A stretch of 48,892 nt of DNA from Chryseobacterium gleum (GTDB taxonomy: Bacteria; Bacteroidota; Bacteroidia; Flavobacteriales; Flavobacteriaceae). The stretch is taken from NCBI GenBank assembly GCA_945881885.1, contig CAMCVI010000013.1:1-48892 (forward strand), given 5' to 3'. The position numbers and the translations under genes are program-made. This document shows positions 9,761 through 18,900 of this stretch, piece by piece. The notes below the pieces were generated by a model that saw only the letters and a program-made list of their open reading frames with translations, did no database searches and was not told where the DNA came from. Positions within the stretch are counted from its first letter, which is position 1. Every line of letters starts with the position of its first letter.

Positions 9761-10033
9761 TTATGCTTTAACTTCTTTTTTATTTTGTTTTAATCGCCAA
9801 ACTGCGTAAAATACACCTGCAACTAAAACATAGGGAATGGCCATTAAATATACAATTCCGTCGTTAACACCTTCAGCAACTGATTTGTTAGCTTCGTTTT
9901 GTAAAGAAGCTCTACACATGGCGCATTGACTTTGAGAAAATAAAGAATAGAAAATAGAGAAAAGAACATAAGTACTACGTTTAAATTCTATATTCTTTAT
10001 TCTATTTTCAATATTCTTGAATTTACTTAACAT
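9761..10033 (-). CDS. Small membrane protein with CxxC motif, oxidase biogenesis cluster
   Basis: I do not recognise a named family. The 90-residue product has an N-terminal hydrophobic segment (about 22-34) ending at SQSQ, which may act as a signal sequence. A CxxC motif follows (QCAMCRASLQNE), and then a transmembrane helix (about 64-80) before a Lys-rich tail. It would place the CxxC on the periplasmic side. The ATG at 10033 overlaps the stop of the DUF420 gene by 11 nt, so the two are translationally coupled; the longer frame begins with a TTG at 10045. Its position at the end of a SCO-DUF420 operon suggests a role in metal or redox handling for cytochrome oxidase. This is inference only. 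Confidence 0.65.
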   Translation of the reverse strand: MLSKFKNIENRIKNIEFKRSTYVLFSIFYSLFSQSQCAMCRASLQNEANKSVAEGVNDGIVYLMAIPYVLVAGVFYAVWRLKQNKKEVKA

Positions 10034-10604
10034 AATAAGGCGCAATCATTACATAAACTACAACTCCCGTAATGGCAACATATAACCAAATAGGAAAGGT
10101 AATTCTCGCTAATTTTTTATGCTTATCAAATCGTTTTGATAAAGCTCGAACGTATGTAAATAGCACTAACGGAATAATAATTACGGATAGTGAAATATGT
10201 GTAATTAAAATAAATAAATAATTAATTCTTTCAAAACCAATAGCTATTCTTTCAGAATCTTCTAAAATTGAGTTGTGGTTGGTATCGCCATATACTGCCG
10301 AAATAGAAGTCATATGATACGCCACGTACATTAATAAAAATACGATAGAACATGCTATTGCAGTTTTCATTAAATATTCGTGCAATTTTCTTTTACCGTT
10401 TTTAATTGCTAAAAGTGCAAATACTAAAATTACAGCTGTAATGCCGTTAATAGTTGCGTAAATAGGCGGTAAAAAATTTAAAGGTGCCACATCATAACCT
10501 AATTTTCTTAGGTTAACACCAAATAAAGCAGCCACAGCTATAGGAATAATAATAGATACCGCTATAATTAATTTTTTGTATTTAGTTTCGATGTTGTTTT
10601 CCAT
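10023..10604 (-). CDS. DUF420 family membrane protein
   Basis: The 193-residue protein has about five transmembrane helices and the DUF420 layout. The typical histidines sit in membrane segments (MYVAYHMTS, LFILITHISLSVI and RALSKRFDKHKKLARITFPIWLYVAITGVVVY). Relatives include Bacillus YozB and Staphylococcus CtaM, the latter reported as needed for maturation of a heme-copper oxidase. Here it sits between a SCO gene and a small CxxC protein gene, directly downstream of oxidase subunits, which supports a similar assembly role. The exact function in Bacteroidota is not established. Confidence 0.85.
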   Translation of the reverse strand: MENNIETKYKKLIIAVSIIIPIAVAALFGVNLRKLGYDVAPLNFLPPIYATINGITAVILVFALLAIKNGKRKLHEYLMKTAIACSIVFLLMYVAYHMTSISAVYGDTNHNSILEDSERIAIGFERINYLFILITHISLSVIIIPLVLFTYVRALSKRFDKHKKLARITFPIWLYVAITGVVVYVMIAPYYVK

Positions 10605-10642
10605 AATGTGTTATTTTAACTTTTGCCTTTTTATTTTTGCCT

Positions 10643-11269
10643 TTAGTCTTTTAATAATAATTTGATATCTTCTTTTAGAGCATCAATTCCGGTTTGCTCT
10701 AAACCATCGTAAAATAATATTGGATTACCGAATTTGTCTTTTCTACTTCGAATGTTTCCTTCTTTGTCAATAAGCGCAAATTGTCCGGAATGACCAAATC
10801 CACCTTGAGCTTTGGCATCTTTTCCTGCCTGAATGTAGAATCCTTTGTTGGCTAAATTCATAATATACTCTGAATTGCCGCTAAGTAAATGCCAATTAGG
10901 GTGTTTTACGCCTATTGTTTTAGCATGTTCTTTTAAGAAAGCTGGAGTATCATGTTCTGGGTCGATGGTAATTGATGCTATTCCAAAATCTAAATTCCCG
11001 TAAAATTCATCTTGAACTTGCACTAAATTTTTATTCATAATAGGACAAATAGTTAAGCAATTTGCAAAGAAAAACTCTACAACATAAACTTTGCCTAAAT
11101 ACGTTTTATCTGAAATCTTATTATTATTTTGATCTGTAAGTTCAAAAGTAGGAACTTTAGTCAATTTTTCTAAACCACTATCTTTAAATCTTTCAGTTAA
11201 CTCTTTAACTGTCCAAATCCCAAACAATAAAACAATAAATGATATTCCGATGTATGAGTTTTTTTTCAT
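10643..11269 (-). CDS. SCO1/SenC family copper chaperone
   Basis: SCO proteins deliver copper to, or reduce, the CuA site of cytochrome oxidase subunit II. The 208-residue protein has an N-terminal membrane anchor (about 5-22) and a thioredoxin fold. The copper-binding CxxxC (C71 and C75 in FFANCLTICPIMNK) is present, and so is the conserved histidine H160 in GFGHSGQFALID. The DPEHDTPAFLKEHAK segment is also typical. It starts 4 nt after the preceding SCO-like gene. CuA ligands are present in the coxII gene at 32109-33269, its likely client. Confidence 0.93.
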   Translation of the reverse strand: MKKNSYIGISFIVLLFGIWTVKELTERFKDSGLEKLTKVPTFELTDQNNNKISDKTYLGKVYVVEFFFANCLTICPIMNKNLVQVQDEFYGNLDFGIASITIDPEHDTPAFLKEHAKTIGVKHPNWHLLSGNSEYIMNLANKGFYIQAGKDAKAQGGFGHSGQFALIDKEGNIRSRKDKFGNPILFYDGLEQTGIDALKEDIKLLLKD

Positions 11270-11273
11270 GATT

Positions 11274-11966
11274 TTACTTTTTAATTACTTCTTGTTCAAT
11301 TTTGTCTCTAAAATCATCTTTACGTTTGTTCTTTTTTAAAGCCAAACGGTACTCGCGAAGTAATATTTTTACATCATCTGACATTTCGTTGTGCAATTCT
11401 GCGGCAGAAATGGTGTTATAACATTCTCTATATTCAACTTTTCCTTTGATTTTTTGTCCTTTTCTTCCTCTCAAGCTTTTTTCTTTATCTATAATATAAA
11501 CAAAAGAAGTGGCAGTAAAAGTGTCTAATTTGTTTTTAAAATTAAACGTATTGAAATACGCTTGAATGGCTTCGGGTTTTCCGAAAAGAAAATGCCAGTT
11601 TTTCAAATCATTAGATAATCTTCTAAATTCTAACATTATGGCTTTAATTTTATCTTGATTGCCATCAGGTAAAATCATAACCATTTGAAAATCTTTAAAA
11701 CCTTGGTATTTATTGTAAATTTTTTGATTTAAGTTAAATAAATTGGCTTTAACCTCATCAATATTGCTTCCAGGAAATCCTAAAACGGTAATGTTTTTGT
11801 CTAAAACCACTTTCTCACCATTTAAAGAAACAAATTGGCTTGGAAGTTCCGAATGATTTTTTGAAATAACTGGTAAAAATAGGGAATTATGAGAGGCTGT
11901 TGCGAAAAACATATAAGCCACAATTGGCAAAACGAAGAGCACAGTTAATACGATATATTTTTTCAC
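11274..11966 (-). CDS. SCO-like membrane-anchored thioredoxin-fold protein lacking the CxxxC
   Basis: The 230-residue product begins with a membrane anchor (VKKYIVLTVLFVLPIVAYMF). It continues with a region that looks like a degenerate SCO/thioredoxin domain: a strand ITVLGFPGSNIDEVKANLFN where the Cys motif would be, then FQMVMILPDGNQ and the loop SFVYIIDKEKSLRGRKG. The only Cys visible is in YRECYNT. I chose the GTG at 11966. The longer frame starts at a TTG at 12017, which lies inside the terminator of the upstream oxidase operon, whereas a TATCTTTG box lies 25 nt before the GTG. It is the first gene of an operon with SCO, DUF420 and the CxxC protein. A structural or accessory role in oxidase assembly is inferred. 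Confidence 0.75.
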   Translation of the reverse strand: MKKYIVLTVLFVLPIVAYMFFATASHNSLFLPVISKNHSELPSQFVSLNGEKVVLDKNITVLGFPGSNIDEVKANLFNLNQKIYNKYQGFKDFQMVMILPDGNQDKIKAIMLEFRRLSNDLKNWHFLFGKPEAIQAYFNTFNFKNKLDTFTATSFVYIIDKEKSLRGRKGQKIKGKVEYRECYNTISAAELHNEMSDDVKILLREYRLALKKNKRKDDFRDKIEQEVIKK

Positions 11967-11991
11967 TACAGAAAACTTAAATTTTGATATA

Positions 11992-11999
11992 CAAAGATA
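11992..11999 (-). promoter_or_regulatory. Probable -7 box for the SCO operon
   Basis: The minus strand reads TATCTTTG, an exact TAnnTTTG match, directly after the terminator of the oxidase subunit operon. It implies a leader of about 20 nt before the GTG at 11966. The -33 element is not clear. Confidence 0.6.
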
Positions 12000-12036
12000 A
12001 AAAAAATCCCGTTCCAATTATATTAGGAACGGGATT
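12000..12036 (-). terminator. Terminator of the cyoE-coxIII-coxIV operon
   Basis: AATCCCGTTCC and GGAACGGGATT form an 11-bp perfect stem with a 10-nt loop, followed on the minus strand by a T run. It lies 17 nt after the stop of the subunit IV gene. Confidence 0.85.
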
Positions 12037-12052
12037 ATTATAATTTATTTTA

Positions 12053-12403
12053 TTAAAAAATCCATTTGTAATGAGAATTTTTAAATACTTCAAAAATATA
12101 ATCTGCTTCAATTAAAATAATGAAACATAAATATAAAATTAAAAATACTAGCGGAGCTACTACAGACCAGCGCAAACTTTTCTTTTCGCCTTCTAAGTGC
12201 ATAAATGCCCACATAATATAGTATGCTTTTACGATTGTTAAAATAATAAACAACCAATTTAGTAAACTCATACTTAGGAAAGTCCCTAAAAATAAAGCTT
12301 CTGGTTTTGTGATACCAAAATAAACTTCTACTGTTGTGATGATAGATAAGATTCCGAAAACGGTCCAGATTCTTTTCATATTAGATTCATGTGCGTGTGC
12401 CAT
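12053..12403 (-). CDS. Cytochrome c oxidase subunit IV family protein
   Basis: The 116-residue product has three transmembrane helices (about 10-28, 40-66 and 80-103) and the family motif YIMWAFMHLEGEKKSLRW between helices two and three. This matches bacterial oxidase subunit IV (caa3/cytochrome c oxidase subunit 4 of prokaryotes), a small structural subunit of the heme-copper oxidase. It follows the large subunit III gene by 21 nt and ends just before a terminator. The N-terminus MAHAHESNMK carries two histidines. Confidence 0.88.
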   Translation of the reverse strand: MAHAHESNMKRIWTVFGILSIITTVEVYFGITKPEALFLGTFLSMSLLNWLFIILTIVKAYYIMWAFMHLEGEKKSLRWSVVAPLVFLILYLCFIILIEADYIFEVFKNSHYKWIF

Positions 12404-12424
12404 AATATTTATTTTTACTAAAAA

Positions 12425-13411
12425 TTAAACTAAATAGAAGAATGTAAATACAAACACCCATACTAAATCGACAAAGTGCCAATATAAACCAACTTTCTCA
12501 ACCATTTCATAACTTTTTCTTTTTTCGTATGTACCTAATAATACATTAAAGAACACCAAGATATTTAACAAAACGCCAGAAAATACGTGAAATCCGTGGA
12601 AACCTGTTATGAAGAAGAAAAAATCTGCGAATAATTTATGTCCGTACTCGTTTCTAATTAAGCTAGCGCCTTCTACTACTAAAATTGCATCTTTCAATCT
12701 AGTTTCAGATTCTGTGCGAGAAAGTACTGTTTTTTCTTTTTTCTTTGTGATAAATTCGGTTCTAACCAAAATTTCAGGATGCGCTTTAAAACCCGCCATT
12801 ACTTCATTAACTGAGTATTCAGGTAATGCATGGTCTTCTTCCATGAACCAAACACCTTTTTCTCTTGTCAACTGCTCTCTTTCTTCTGTTAAAGTCGCAG
12901 CAAACTCTTCTAATTTTACTCTTTTGTAACCTGTTTTTTCAGATTTATCTGCTTTCACAAATTGTAAAATAGCACCTCCAGAAGTTTCTACAGCTCCATA
13001 TTCCCCTTTGATGAAATTTTTCCATTCCCAAGCTTGTGAACCTAAGAACATAAAACCACCAATTACTGTAAGTAACATGTAAATAGCCACTTTTGTTTTT
13101 TGTAATTTATGACCCGCATCCACAGCAATTACCATGGTTACAGATGAAAAGATCAAGATAAATGTCATCAATGCCACATAATACATAGGTGCATTTACAC
13201 CGTGTAAAAATGGAAAGTGAGTAAATACCTCATCGGCAATTGGCCAAGTTTCGATAAATTTAAATCTAGAAAATCCGTAAGAAGCTATAAAACCTGAAAA
13301 GGTTAATGCATCTGATACGATGAAAAACCACATCATCATCTTACCGTAAGTAATTCCCATTGGTCCAGGACCTCCGTCTAAAGCGTGTTCATTATTAACC
13401 GTAGCGCTCAT
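12425..13411 (-). CDS. Cytochrome c oxidase subunit III, with large hydrophilic insertion
   Basis: Subunit III stabilises the catalytic core of the heme-copper oxidase. The protein (328 residues) has the family segments MMWFFIVSDALTFSGFI (first helix), GSQAWEWKNFI and the C-terminal GFHGFHVFSGVLLN and YWHFVDLVWVFVFTFFYLV. Between about residues 131 and 258 there is a charged, non-membrane stretch of roughly 125 residues. The insertion splits the helix pair and is absent from typical subunit III proteins. It sits 44 nt after a second, shorter subunit III gene. The frame shows no interruption, so the insertion is part of the protein. Confidence 0.92.
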   Translation of the reverse strand: MSATVNNEHALDGGPGPMGITYGKMMMWFFIVSDALTFSGFIASYGFSRFKFIETWPIADEVFTHFPFLHGVNAPMYYVALMTFILIFSSVTMVIAVDAGHKLQKTKVAIYMLLTVIGGFMFLGSQAWEWKNFIKGEYGAVETSGGAILQFVKADKSEKTGYKRVKLEEFAATLTEEREQLTREKGVWFMEEDHALPEYSVNEVMAGFKAHPEILVRTEFITKKKEKTVLSRTESETRLKDAILVVEGASLIRNEYGHKLFADFFFFITGFHGFHVFSGVLLNILVFFNVLLGTYEKRKSYEMVEKVGLYWHFVDLVWVFVFTFFYLV

Positions 13412-13455
13412 ATAATAGTTATTGTTAAAAAGTTTTCAAATTTATTGATTTTTTT

Positions 13456-14040
13456 CTATTTGAAAAAATAGAAAAATAAAAACAAGTAAACCCAAATAAA
13501 ATCCATAAAGTGCCAATAGATGCCACTTAGCTCAATACCAAGGTATTGCGAGGAATTGTATTTTTGTTTATAATGATTATAAATTACATAAATTAATGAA
13601 ATCATACCTCCAAGTAAGTGTGCCACATGAACAAACACAAAAGCATACAAAAAAGAGACTGTAACTTTACTTGAAGAACCGAAAGGAACAAGCCCTTGAT
13701 TAAACAACAAATCAAATCCTTTAAATTGAAGATAGACAAATGACAATCCTAATACTAAAGTAAGTAATAAATATACTTTTGTTAATGAATGATTGTTTGA
13801 TTTTATAGCTTTTTTAGCCAAATAAAAAGATATGCTGCTTATTAGCAATATTATAGTACTATAAGTAAATGTAGCTGGAATTACTAATTCTTTCAACCAA
13901 TCTGGGCGTTGTTTACTCACCACAAATGCACTGGTTAATCCTGCGAAAATCATAATAATGCTTATCATTGCAAAATACAATAACATTTTATATGTTTTTG
14001 CTTTTTTATCGTAAGCTTCTTGAACTGAAATAGTTTCCAT
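13456..14040 (-). CDS. Cytochrome c oxidase subunit III family protein (short form)
   Basis: This 194-residue protein has five transmembrane helices. It ends with IYWHFMDFIWVYLFLFFYF, which parallels the YWHFVDLVW end of the neighbouring subunit III. It also has the segments AFVFVHVAHLLGG and FAGLTSAFVVSKQRPDWL that mark the heme-copper oxidase subunit III family. Flavobacteria usually carry two subunit III genes side by side, and this is the shorter one. It follows heme O synthase by 69 nt and probably belongs to the same transcript. Whether both subunits enter one complex cannot be decided from sequence. Confidence 0.9.
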   Translation of the reverse strand: METISVQEAYDKKAKTYKMLLYFAMISIIMIFAGLTSAFVVSKQRPDWLKELVIPATFTYSTIILLISSISFYLAKKAIKSNNHSLTKVYLLLTLVLGLSFVYLQFKGFDLLFNQGLVPFGSSSKVTVSFLYAFVFVHVAHLLGGMISLIYVIYNHYKQKYNSSQYLGIELSGIYWHFMDFIWVYLFLFFYFFK

Positions 14041-14109
14041 TTTTAACTTTTACTTGTTGAACACATTTTAATATAGAAATTTTGTGCTCTTTATTGTTAA
14101 TTTCTTAAA

Positions 14110-15003
14110 TTATACAAATTTATCAATCACATATATAATTTGCAACAAAGTTATGTAAGTTACACTAACTAACATTAATTTTTTTGCAGTTTTTGCATCT
14201 CTATTTTTATATAATTTTATAGCATAAAAAAGCATCCAACAACCTAATAAAAAAACCACAACGGCTGCTGCTACAGACAATTGCAAAGCCCCTGTAAAAC
14301 CAAAAACTGGCAAAATAGAAGCAATAATTAACCAAATGGTATATAAAATAATTTGAATTACTGTTTTAGTATCGCGTTTTCCGGTAGGCAACATAAAAAA
14401 ACCAGCTTTTTCATAGTCTTCAAATAAAAACCAGCCAATTGCCCAAAAATGTGGGAACTGCCAAAAAAACTGAATTAAAAATAAAGTGCCTGCTTCAATT
14501 CCGAAATTCCCTGTAGCTGCTACCCAACCTAACATAAAAGGAATGGCTCCAGGAAATGCACCAACAAAAACTGATAATGGCGTTAGTGTTTTTAATGGTG
14601 TGTACAAACTTACGTACATAAATATAGAAATAGCCCCAAACATGGCCGTTTTGGGATTGATAATATACAATACCACTAAACCAATAAACGTAAGAATAAA
14701 TCCTAAAATTAAAGCACTATTTATAGAGATTCTGCCTGATGGTACAGGACGATTTTTGGTTCTGTCCATTTTGGCATCCAAATCTTTTTCTATAACTTGG
14801 TTGAAAATATTTGAGGCGCCAACCATACAATAGCCACCAATTGCTAACAACAATAAAGTGATACCGCTGAAAGGATGTTGATCTGAAAAACCCAATAAAT
14901 ACCCTACAATTGAAGAAAAAACCACACTAACTGCTAAACCAGCTTTGGTAATTTCTTTAAAATCTAAAAAAATTGATTTTACGTTTATTGTAGTTGTTTT
15001 CAA
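14110..15003 (-). CDS. cyoE: Protoheme IX farnesyltransferase (heme O synthase)
   Basis: The enzyme farnesylates heme b to heme O, the precursor of the heme A used by the aa3 oxidase. It is a UbiA-family membrane prenyltransferase with the first Asp-rich motif NIFNQVIEKDLDAKMDRTKN, then RPVPSGRI, YTPLKTLTPLS and the FFWQFPHFWAIGWFLFEDYE segment. The open frame reaches a TTG at 15027, but that TTG is the end of a TATCTTTG -7 box, so it cannot be the translation start. I chose the in-frame TTG at 15003, giving 297 residues and a leader of about 16 nt. It is the first gene of the operon with oxidase subunits. No heme A synthase gene is present in the window. Confidence 0.9.
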   Translation of the reverse strand: MKTTTINVKSIFLDFKEITKAGLAVSVVFSSIVGYLLGFSDQHPFSGITLLLLAIGGYCMVGASNIFNQVIEKDLDAKMDRTKNRPVPSGRISINSALILGFILTFIGLVVLYIINPKTAMFGAISIFMYVSLYTPLKTLTPLSVFVGAFPGAIPFMLGWVAATGNFGIEAGTLFLIQFFWQFPHFWAIGWFLFEDYEKAGFFMLPTGKRDTKTVIQIILYTIWLIIASILPVFGFTGALQLSVAAAVVVFLLGCWMLFYAIKLYKNRDAKTAKKLMLVSVTYITLLQIIYVIDKFV

Positions 15004-15024
15004 AAGTAATTTTTTAATCGATTG

Positions 15025-15032
15025 CAAAGATA
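15025..15032 (-). promoter_or_regulatory. Probable -7 box for cyoE and the oxidase subunit operon
   Basis: The minus strand reads TATCTTTG, with a TTG 21 nt further upstream (15054-15056) that may serve as the -33 element. It rules out the longest cyoE start. Confidence 0.6.
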
Positions 15033-15129
15033 GTAAGAAGATTTTGGTTTTCGCAATACTTACTGGGCTAATTCAAAATATAAAATCGAATAAAAAAGCT
15101 TTTGATAATCTTCAAACAGAATATAGAAT

Positions 15130-15158
15130 AAAAAAACCATCTCAGCTAATGTGAGATG
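15130..15158 (-). terminator. Terminator overlapping the end of the VanZ-like gene
   Basis: CATCTCA and TGAGATG form a 7-bp stem around a 7-nt loop and are followed on the minus strand by six T. The VanZ-like stop codon (15146-15148) falls inside the hairpin loop and stem. Confidence 0.75.
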
Positions 15159-15517
15159 TTTTTGTTTTGTATAGACTGGTAAGATTTTACTAAGACAAAA
15201 CTAGTAATAGCTCCCATAGAATTTGCTAATATGTCATAACAATCAAAAACCCTATTTTGGGTAAATTTTTCTTGTAAAAATTCTATACAAATTCCAATAA
15301 TTATTGCTATGACTACCACTATTAAAAAGTAATACATTGAAATGGGTTTTATGCTTTTAATCCATAAAAAAACAAACACAAAATAAAACACAAAATGTAT
15401 TATTTTATCAATGTTTTTAATAGAAACTGTTGGAAGGCCAGACGCATCATTTAAACACAAATAAAAAATTAAAAGTGTCCAAATAACAGCTATTGTTTTA
15501 AAAAAATTATGCCCCAA
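15146..15517 (-). CDS. VanZ-like membrane protein
   Basis: The product of about 123 residues has four hydrophobic helices and the VanZ-like pattern: [10 protein letters not shown], then [25 protein letters not shown] and the conserved [12 protein letters not shown]. The family includes the teicoplanin-resistance protein VanZ, but most members have no known role and nothing here suggests resistance. An ATG at 15568 exists but would overlap gcvH by 62 nt. The TTG at 15517 overlaps by 11 nt and leaves seven residues before the first helix, as in relatives, so I prefer it. Coupling to gcvH is likely. Confidence 0.75.
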   Translation of the reverse strand: MGHNFFKTIAVIWTLLIFYLCLNDASGLPTVSIKNIDKIIHFVFYFVFVFLWIKSIKPISMYYFLIVVVIAIIIGICIEFLQEKFTQNRVFDCYDILANSMGAITSFVLVKSYQSIQNKNISH

Positions 15518-15887
15518 TAAGTGCCGCGTAATCTTCACTTGATAGTAATTGTGCCGCTTCAGAAGCATCAGATATTTTTACTTTTACCATCCATCCTGCA
15601 CCATATGGATCAGAATTTACAGCTTCTGGATTACTCTCTAAATCGTCATTAAATTCAATGATTTCTCCACTTAATGGTAAAAATAAATCTGAAACCGTTT
15701 TAACTGCTTCCACAGTTCCAAAAACCTCATCTTTATCTAAAGTTTGGTCTAAAGTTTCAACTTCAACATAAACAATATCTCCTAATTCTTTTTGAGCAAA
15801 ATCAGTAATTCCTACAGTTGCTACATCGCCATCAATTGAAACCCATTCGTGGTCTTTTGTGTACTTTAAATTCGCTGGTATATTCAT
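15507..15887 (-). CDS. gcvH: Glycine cleavage system H protein
   Basis: GcvH carries the lipoyl-bound aminomethyl group between the P, T and L proteins of the glycine cleavage complex. The protein has 126 residues with the typical start [15 protein letters not shown]. The lipoyl lysine is K63 in [13 protein letters not shown], and the C-terminal [10 protein letters not shown] is also typical. The gene lies 70 nt after sprA and has its own -7 box in that gap. The genes for the P and T proteins are not in this window, which is common in the flavobacteria. Confidence 0.96.
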   Translation of the reverse strand: MNIPANLKYTKDHEWVSIDGDVATVGITDFAQKELGDIVYVEVETLDQTLDKDEVFGTVEAVKTVSDLFLPLSGEIIEFNDDLESNPEAVNSDPYGAGWMVKVKISDASEAAQLLSSEDYAALIGA

Positions 15888-15912
15888 CTTATTAATTGTG
15901 TTTATATTTTGA

Positions 15913-15920
15913 CAAATGTA
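15913..15920 (-). promoter_or_regulatory. Candidate -7 box for gcvH
   Basis: The minus strand reads TACATTTG, matching TAnnTTTG, and would give a leader of about 20 nt. No -33 TTG is seen at the expected distance. The gap to sprA has no terminator, so read-through is also possible. Confidence 0.45.
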
Positions 15921-15957
15921 AATTATATTCTTAAAATTTACTATTAATTTTTAATTT

Positions 15958-18900
15958 TTAATTTCCGAAATTATATCGTAAAGTAAATCCAGAACGGATA
16001 TTTGTTAACGGGAAAGCTGTTGATATAACCGCTTTAGAAAACTGATGATCATAAAAGAAAATAGCTGTAAAATTCTTACTGAAAGAATAATCTGCTGTTA
16101 ATTTAAATGACCAAATATTTTGACCGCCACCTAATTGATTGTTGTTATAATCTAAATATCGTACAATAGTCATATTTTTACGTAATGTAAAGTCTGCTTT
16201 TAAATTGATATCACTTTTAATCATCCCTTGCGCATTGTCAGCTAATTTTGAGTTAATTTGTACACCTTTAATTCTGTATCCTAAACGAACTGTATAATCA
16301 TTTCCTTGCACTTCGGTTAATAAGTTGTTGTCAAAACTCATATTTAAACTTCTGTCTTTTTTAACTTCAGCCATCACATTAAATGAGTTTTTCAACTCAA
16401 AACTTACATTTATTAACGGATTAAATTGCTCTGTTAAATTAACATTAGATGTTATAATATCTGGAAATAAATTCCCTTTTGTATCCGTTGGACTTGGATT
16501 TAAGTTACTTCTAAATGCGTTTACACTATAACTTGAACGATATCCGTGTTGAATCGAGAATTTTTTGAAATTATCTTTAAACCAAGCCATCTTCATAAAT
16601 CCAGTGTACTTTAACGTCCAGTTTGGCAATGGAAAATTAGAAAATAAACCCGTTTGAACCTTAGCGGTTTGTACACCCGTATAAGCAGATAAAAAAGCTG
16701 GAACTAAAACACGTTGACTATTTTTACCAAATTTGGTAGGAAAACCATCTAATTCTCTTGGAAAATTTGCTGTTCCATAATAATCTTCAGCTAAACGAAT
16801 TGCAATTGCGTATCTGTTTTTTCGGAATCTATCGAAAATTTCTGATTCATTTTCATCACTTGCTTTGAAAGCCGTTTTAATCATTACTGTTGAAATACTA
16901 AAGTTTCCAGTGCTAAATGGTGCTCTTGATTGATAATTACCTCCAACAGCATCAAACTGTTCCGAATAATTTTCAGTAATATTTCTTTCCGCATTGATAT
17001 CGATTCCTAAATCTGGAATTAACTCAATTCTGGCTGTATAATCTAATTTTTTAGATATAATTTGAGAAAAACTCTGGTTAAATTCAGGATAATTGGTTAA
17101 GTAACCCATTTTTGCTGCTTCGTAACGAATATCAGCTTGATCCCCAAAGACAAATCCTAAAGTAGGTCTTGAACTTCCGAAAAACCCTAAACCTGGTAAA
17201 TAACCGGGCAATAACGTTCCGCCTGATTCTGAATAATTAACCTGAATATTTTTAACAGAAGTTAGTAATCCAATTCCAAATTTGGCAAATGCATTTCTTT
17301 CTTCAGTTTGAGTTTGTTTAGGGGTTGTATTGGTTACTTTTTCTCCTGGTTTTGGTGGTGCTTTTTTAGTATTTGCAGGTTGTTTTTTCTGTTTTTTAGC
17401 TGTTAATCCTATATATTTATAAAACATATTCATATCTAATCCAGCATTTATTTTATGTGAATTCGCATTCTGAATGGTGTTTCCTAATTGATATATAGTT
17501 CCGTCTAACGCTTGAAAAGTTGAAAAGGCATCCGAAGCACGTTGCCAACTGTAATCACCAGTATACACATAAGAAGCTTTAACGAAACTTAAAACTGGAA
17601 TTTTATTTATTGGTAAATCGTAATTAGCTGTTATTTGTTGGTTGTGTGTGTTTGCTGTACCAAAATTCCAGTAATCATTCCAAATATCTAAATCGTTAAT
17701 TGGGTTATTTTGTGTATCAAAATAATTACGTACGATATTATTGTTCGCGGCTGTATAATTTAATTTTAATGATTTAGTAATTGGGAAATTTACGCCATAT
17801 TGATAATTGAAAAAATAATTTCTTCTATATAATGGATCCAAACCAATACCTTGAACATCAATTAATCTGAATTGTTGACGATTAAATTGTCTGGTAATAT
17901 TTGAATTAAACGTTACATTACTTGGCAAAAAGTTAAAATTAAAATCGCTTATTGCTTTATAATATCCATTTTTCTTGAAAAATTTATTTTTCTTAAATGG
18001 TTCAATAGATTTTGCTTTAAATGAATATGCGTAATCTAAAGATGTTTTTTGTTGTTGATCTACCAAATTTTCAACTTGAAAATCATGATGCAACATTTCA
18101 TTAAATGAGTACGAAAGAGTAATATTTTCTACATCATAAAAATGTTGTTTTTGTTTGTCGCCTCTTTCTTTTTTAACACCAATAAAGTTTACACTAGTTC
18201 GCTTTGTGTAATCAATTGCACGGTTTTTAATTTCTTCTTTTTTATTCTGATTTGTTTCTGCAGCAATTACTTCTTTTAATTCTAAATCTTGAAAAGAAGG
18301 ATCAAACTTTGGTGTAATTATTTGCTCGCCTACTGCATAGTTAAATGGTAAATTTAATTTCCATTTTTTTGGTAAAATTTGTCCTACATTAAAATTTGAT
18401 ACGATGTCATATTGTTTCACATCTTCTCGACTTCTTTCATTTGGGCCTTGTTCTAAAGCACCAAAACCAATAGTACTAATTCTACCTGTTGCAGAAAAAG
18501 TGGCAAAATCGGCCAAATTGGTATCTAAATTAGCTACTGCGGCATAACCGCCTTTGTTGTCAATTTCAGACATACGTAATTCGTTGAACCAAACTTCTCC
18601 TCTTAAGGGACCTGTAGAAGAAGGATTTGGATTTTTTACCCCAATCATTAACGTTCTTACTTGTCCGAAATTTGGATTTCCTTTAATACCAATATTTAAA
18701 CGACTTTTTGTAGAACCTAAAGCACTTTCATTTAAAAAAGCAATTCCATTGACATCTGGAACAATTGACCCATCACCAGCGATATTTAGACTTTTAATTT
18801 TAGATAACAAAGCAAGAGGTAATTCGATTTCGTTATCTGCTAACCAAACATCTTCTGCTGTTCTTGCACTTAAAGAACTTACTCTTAACGGCATTTCAAT

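Noticed and set aside
12017..12036. TTG start at 12017 for the SCO-like gene
   Set aside because: It lies inside the terminator stem of the preceding operon and upstream of the -7 box.
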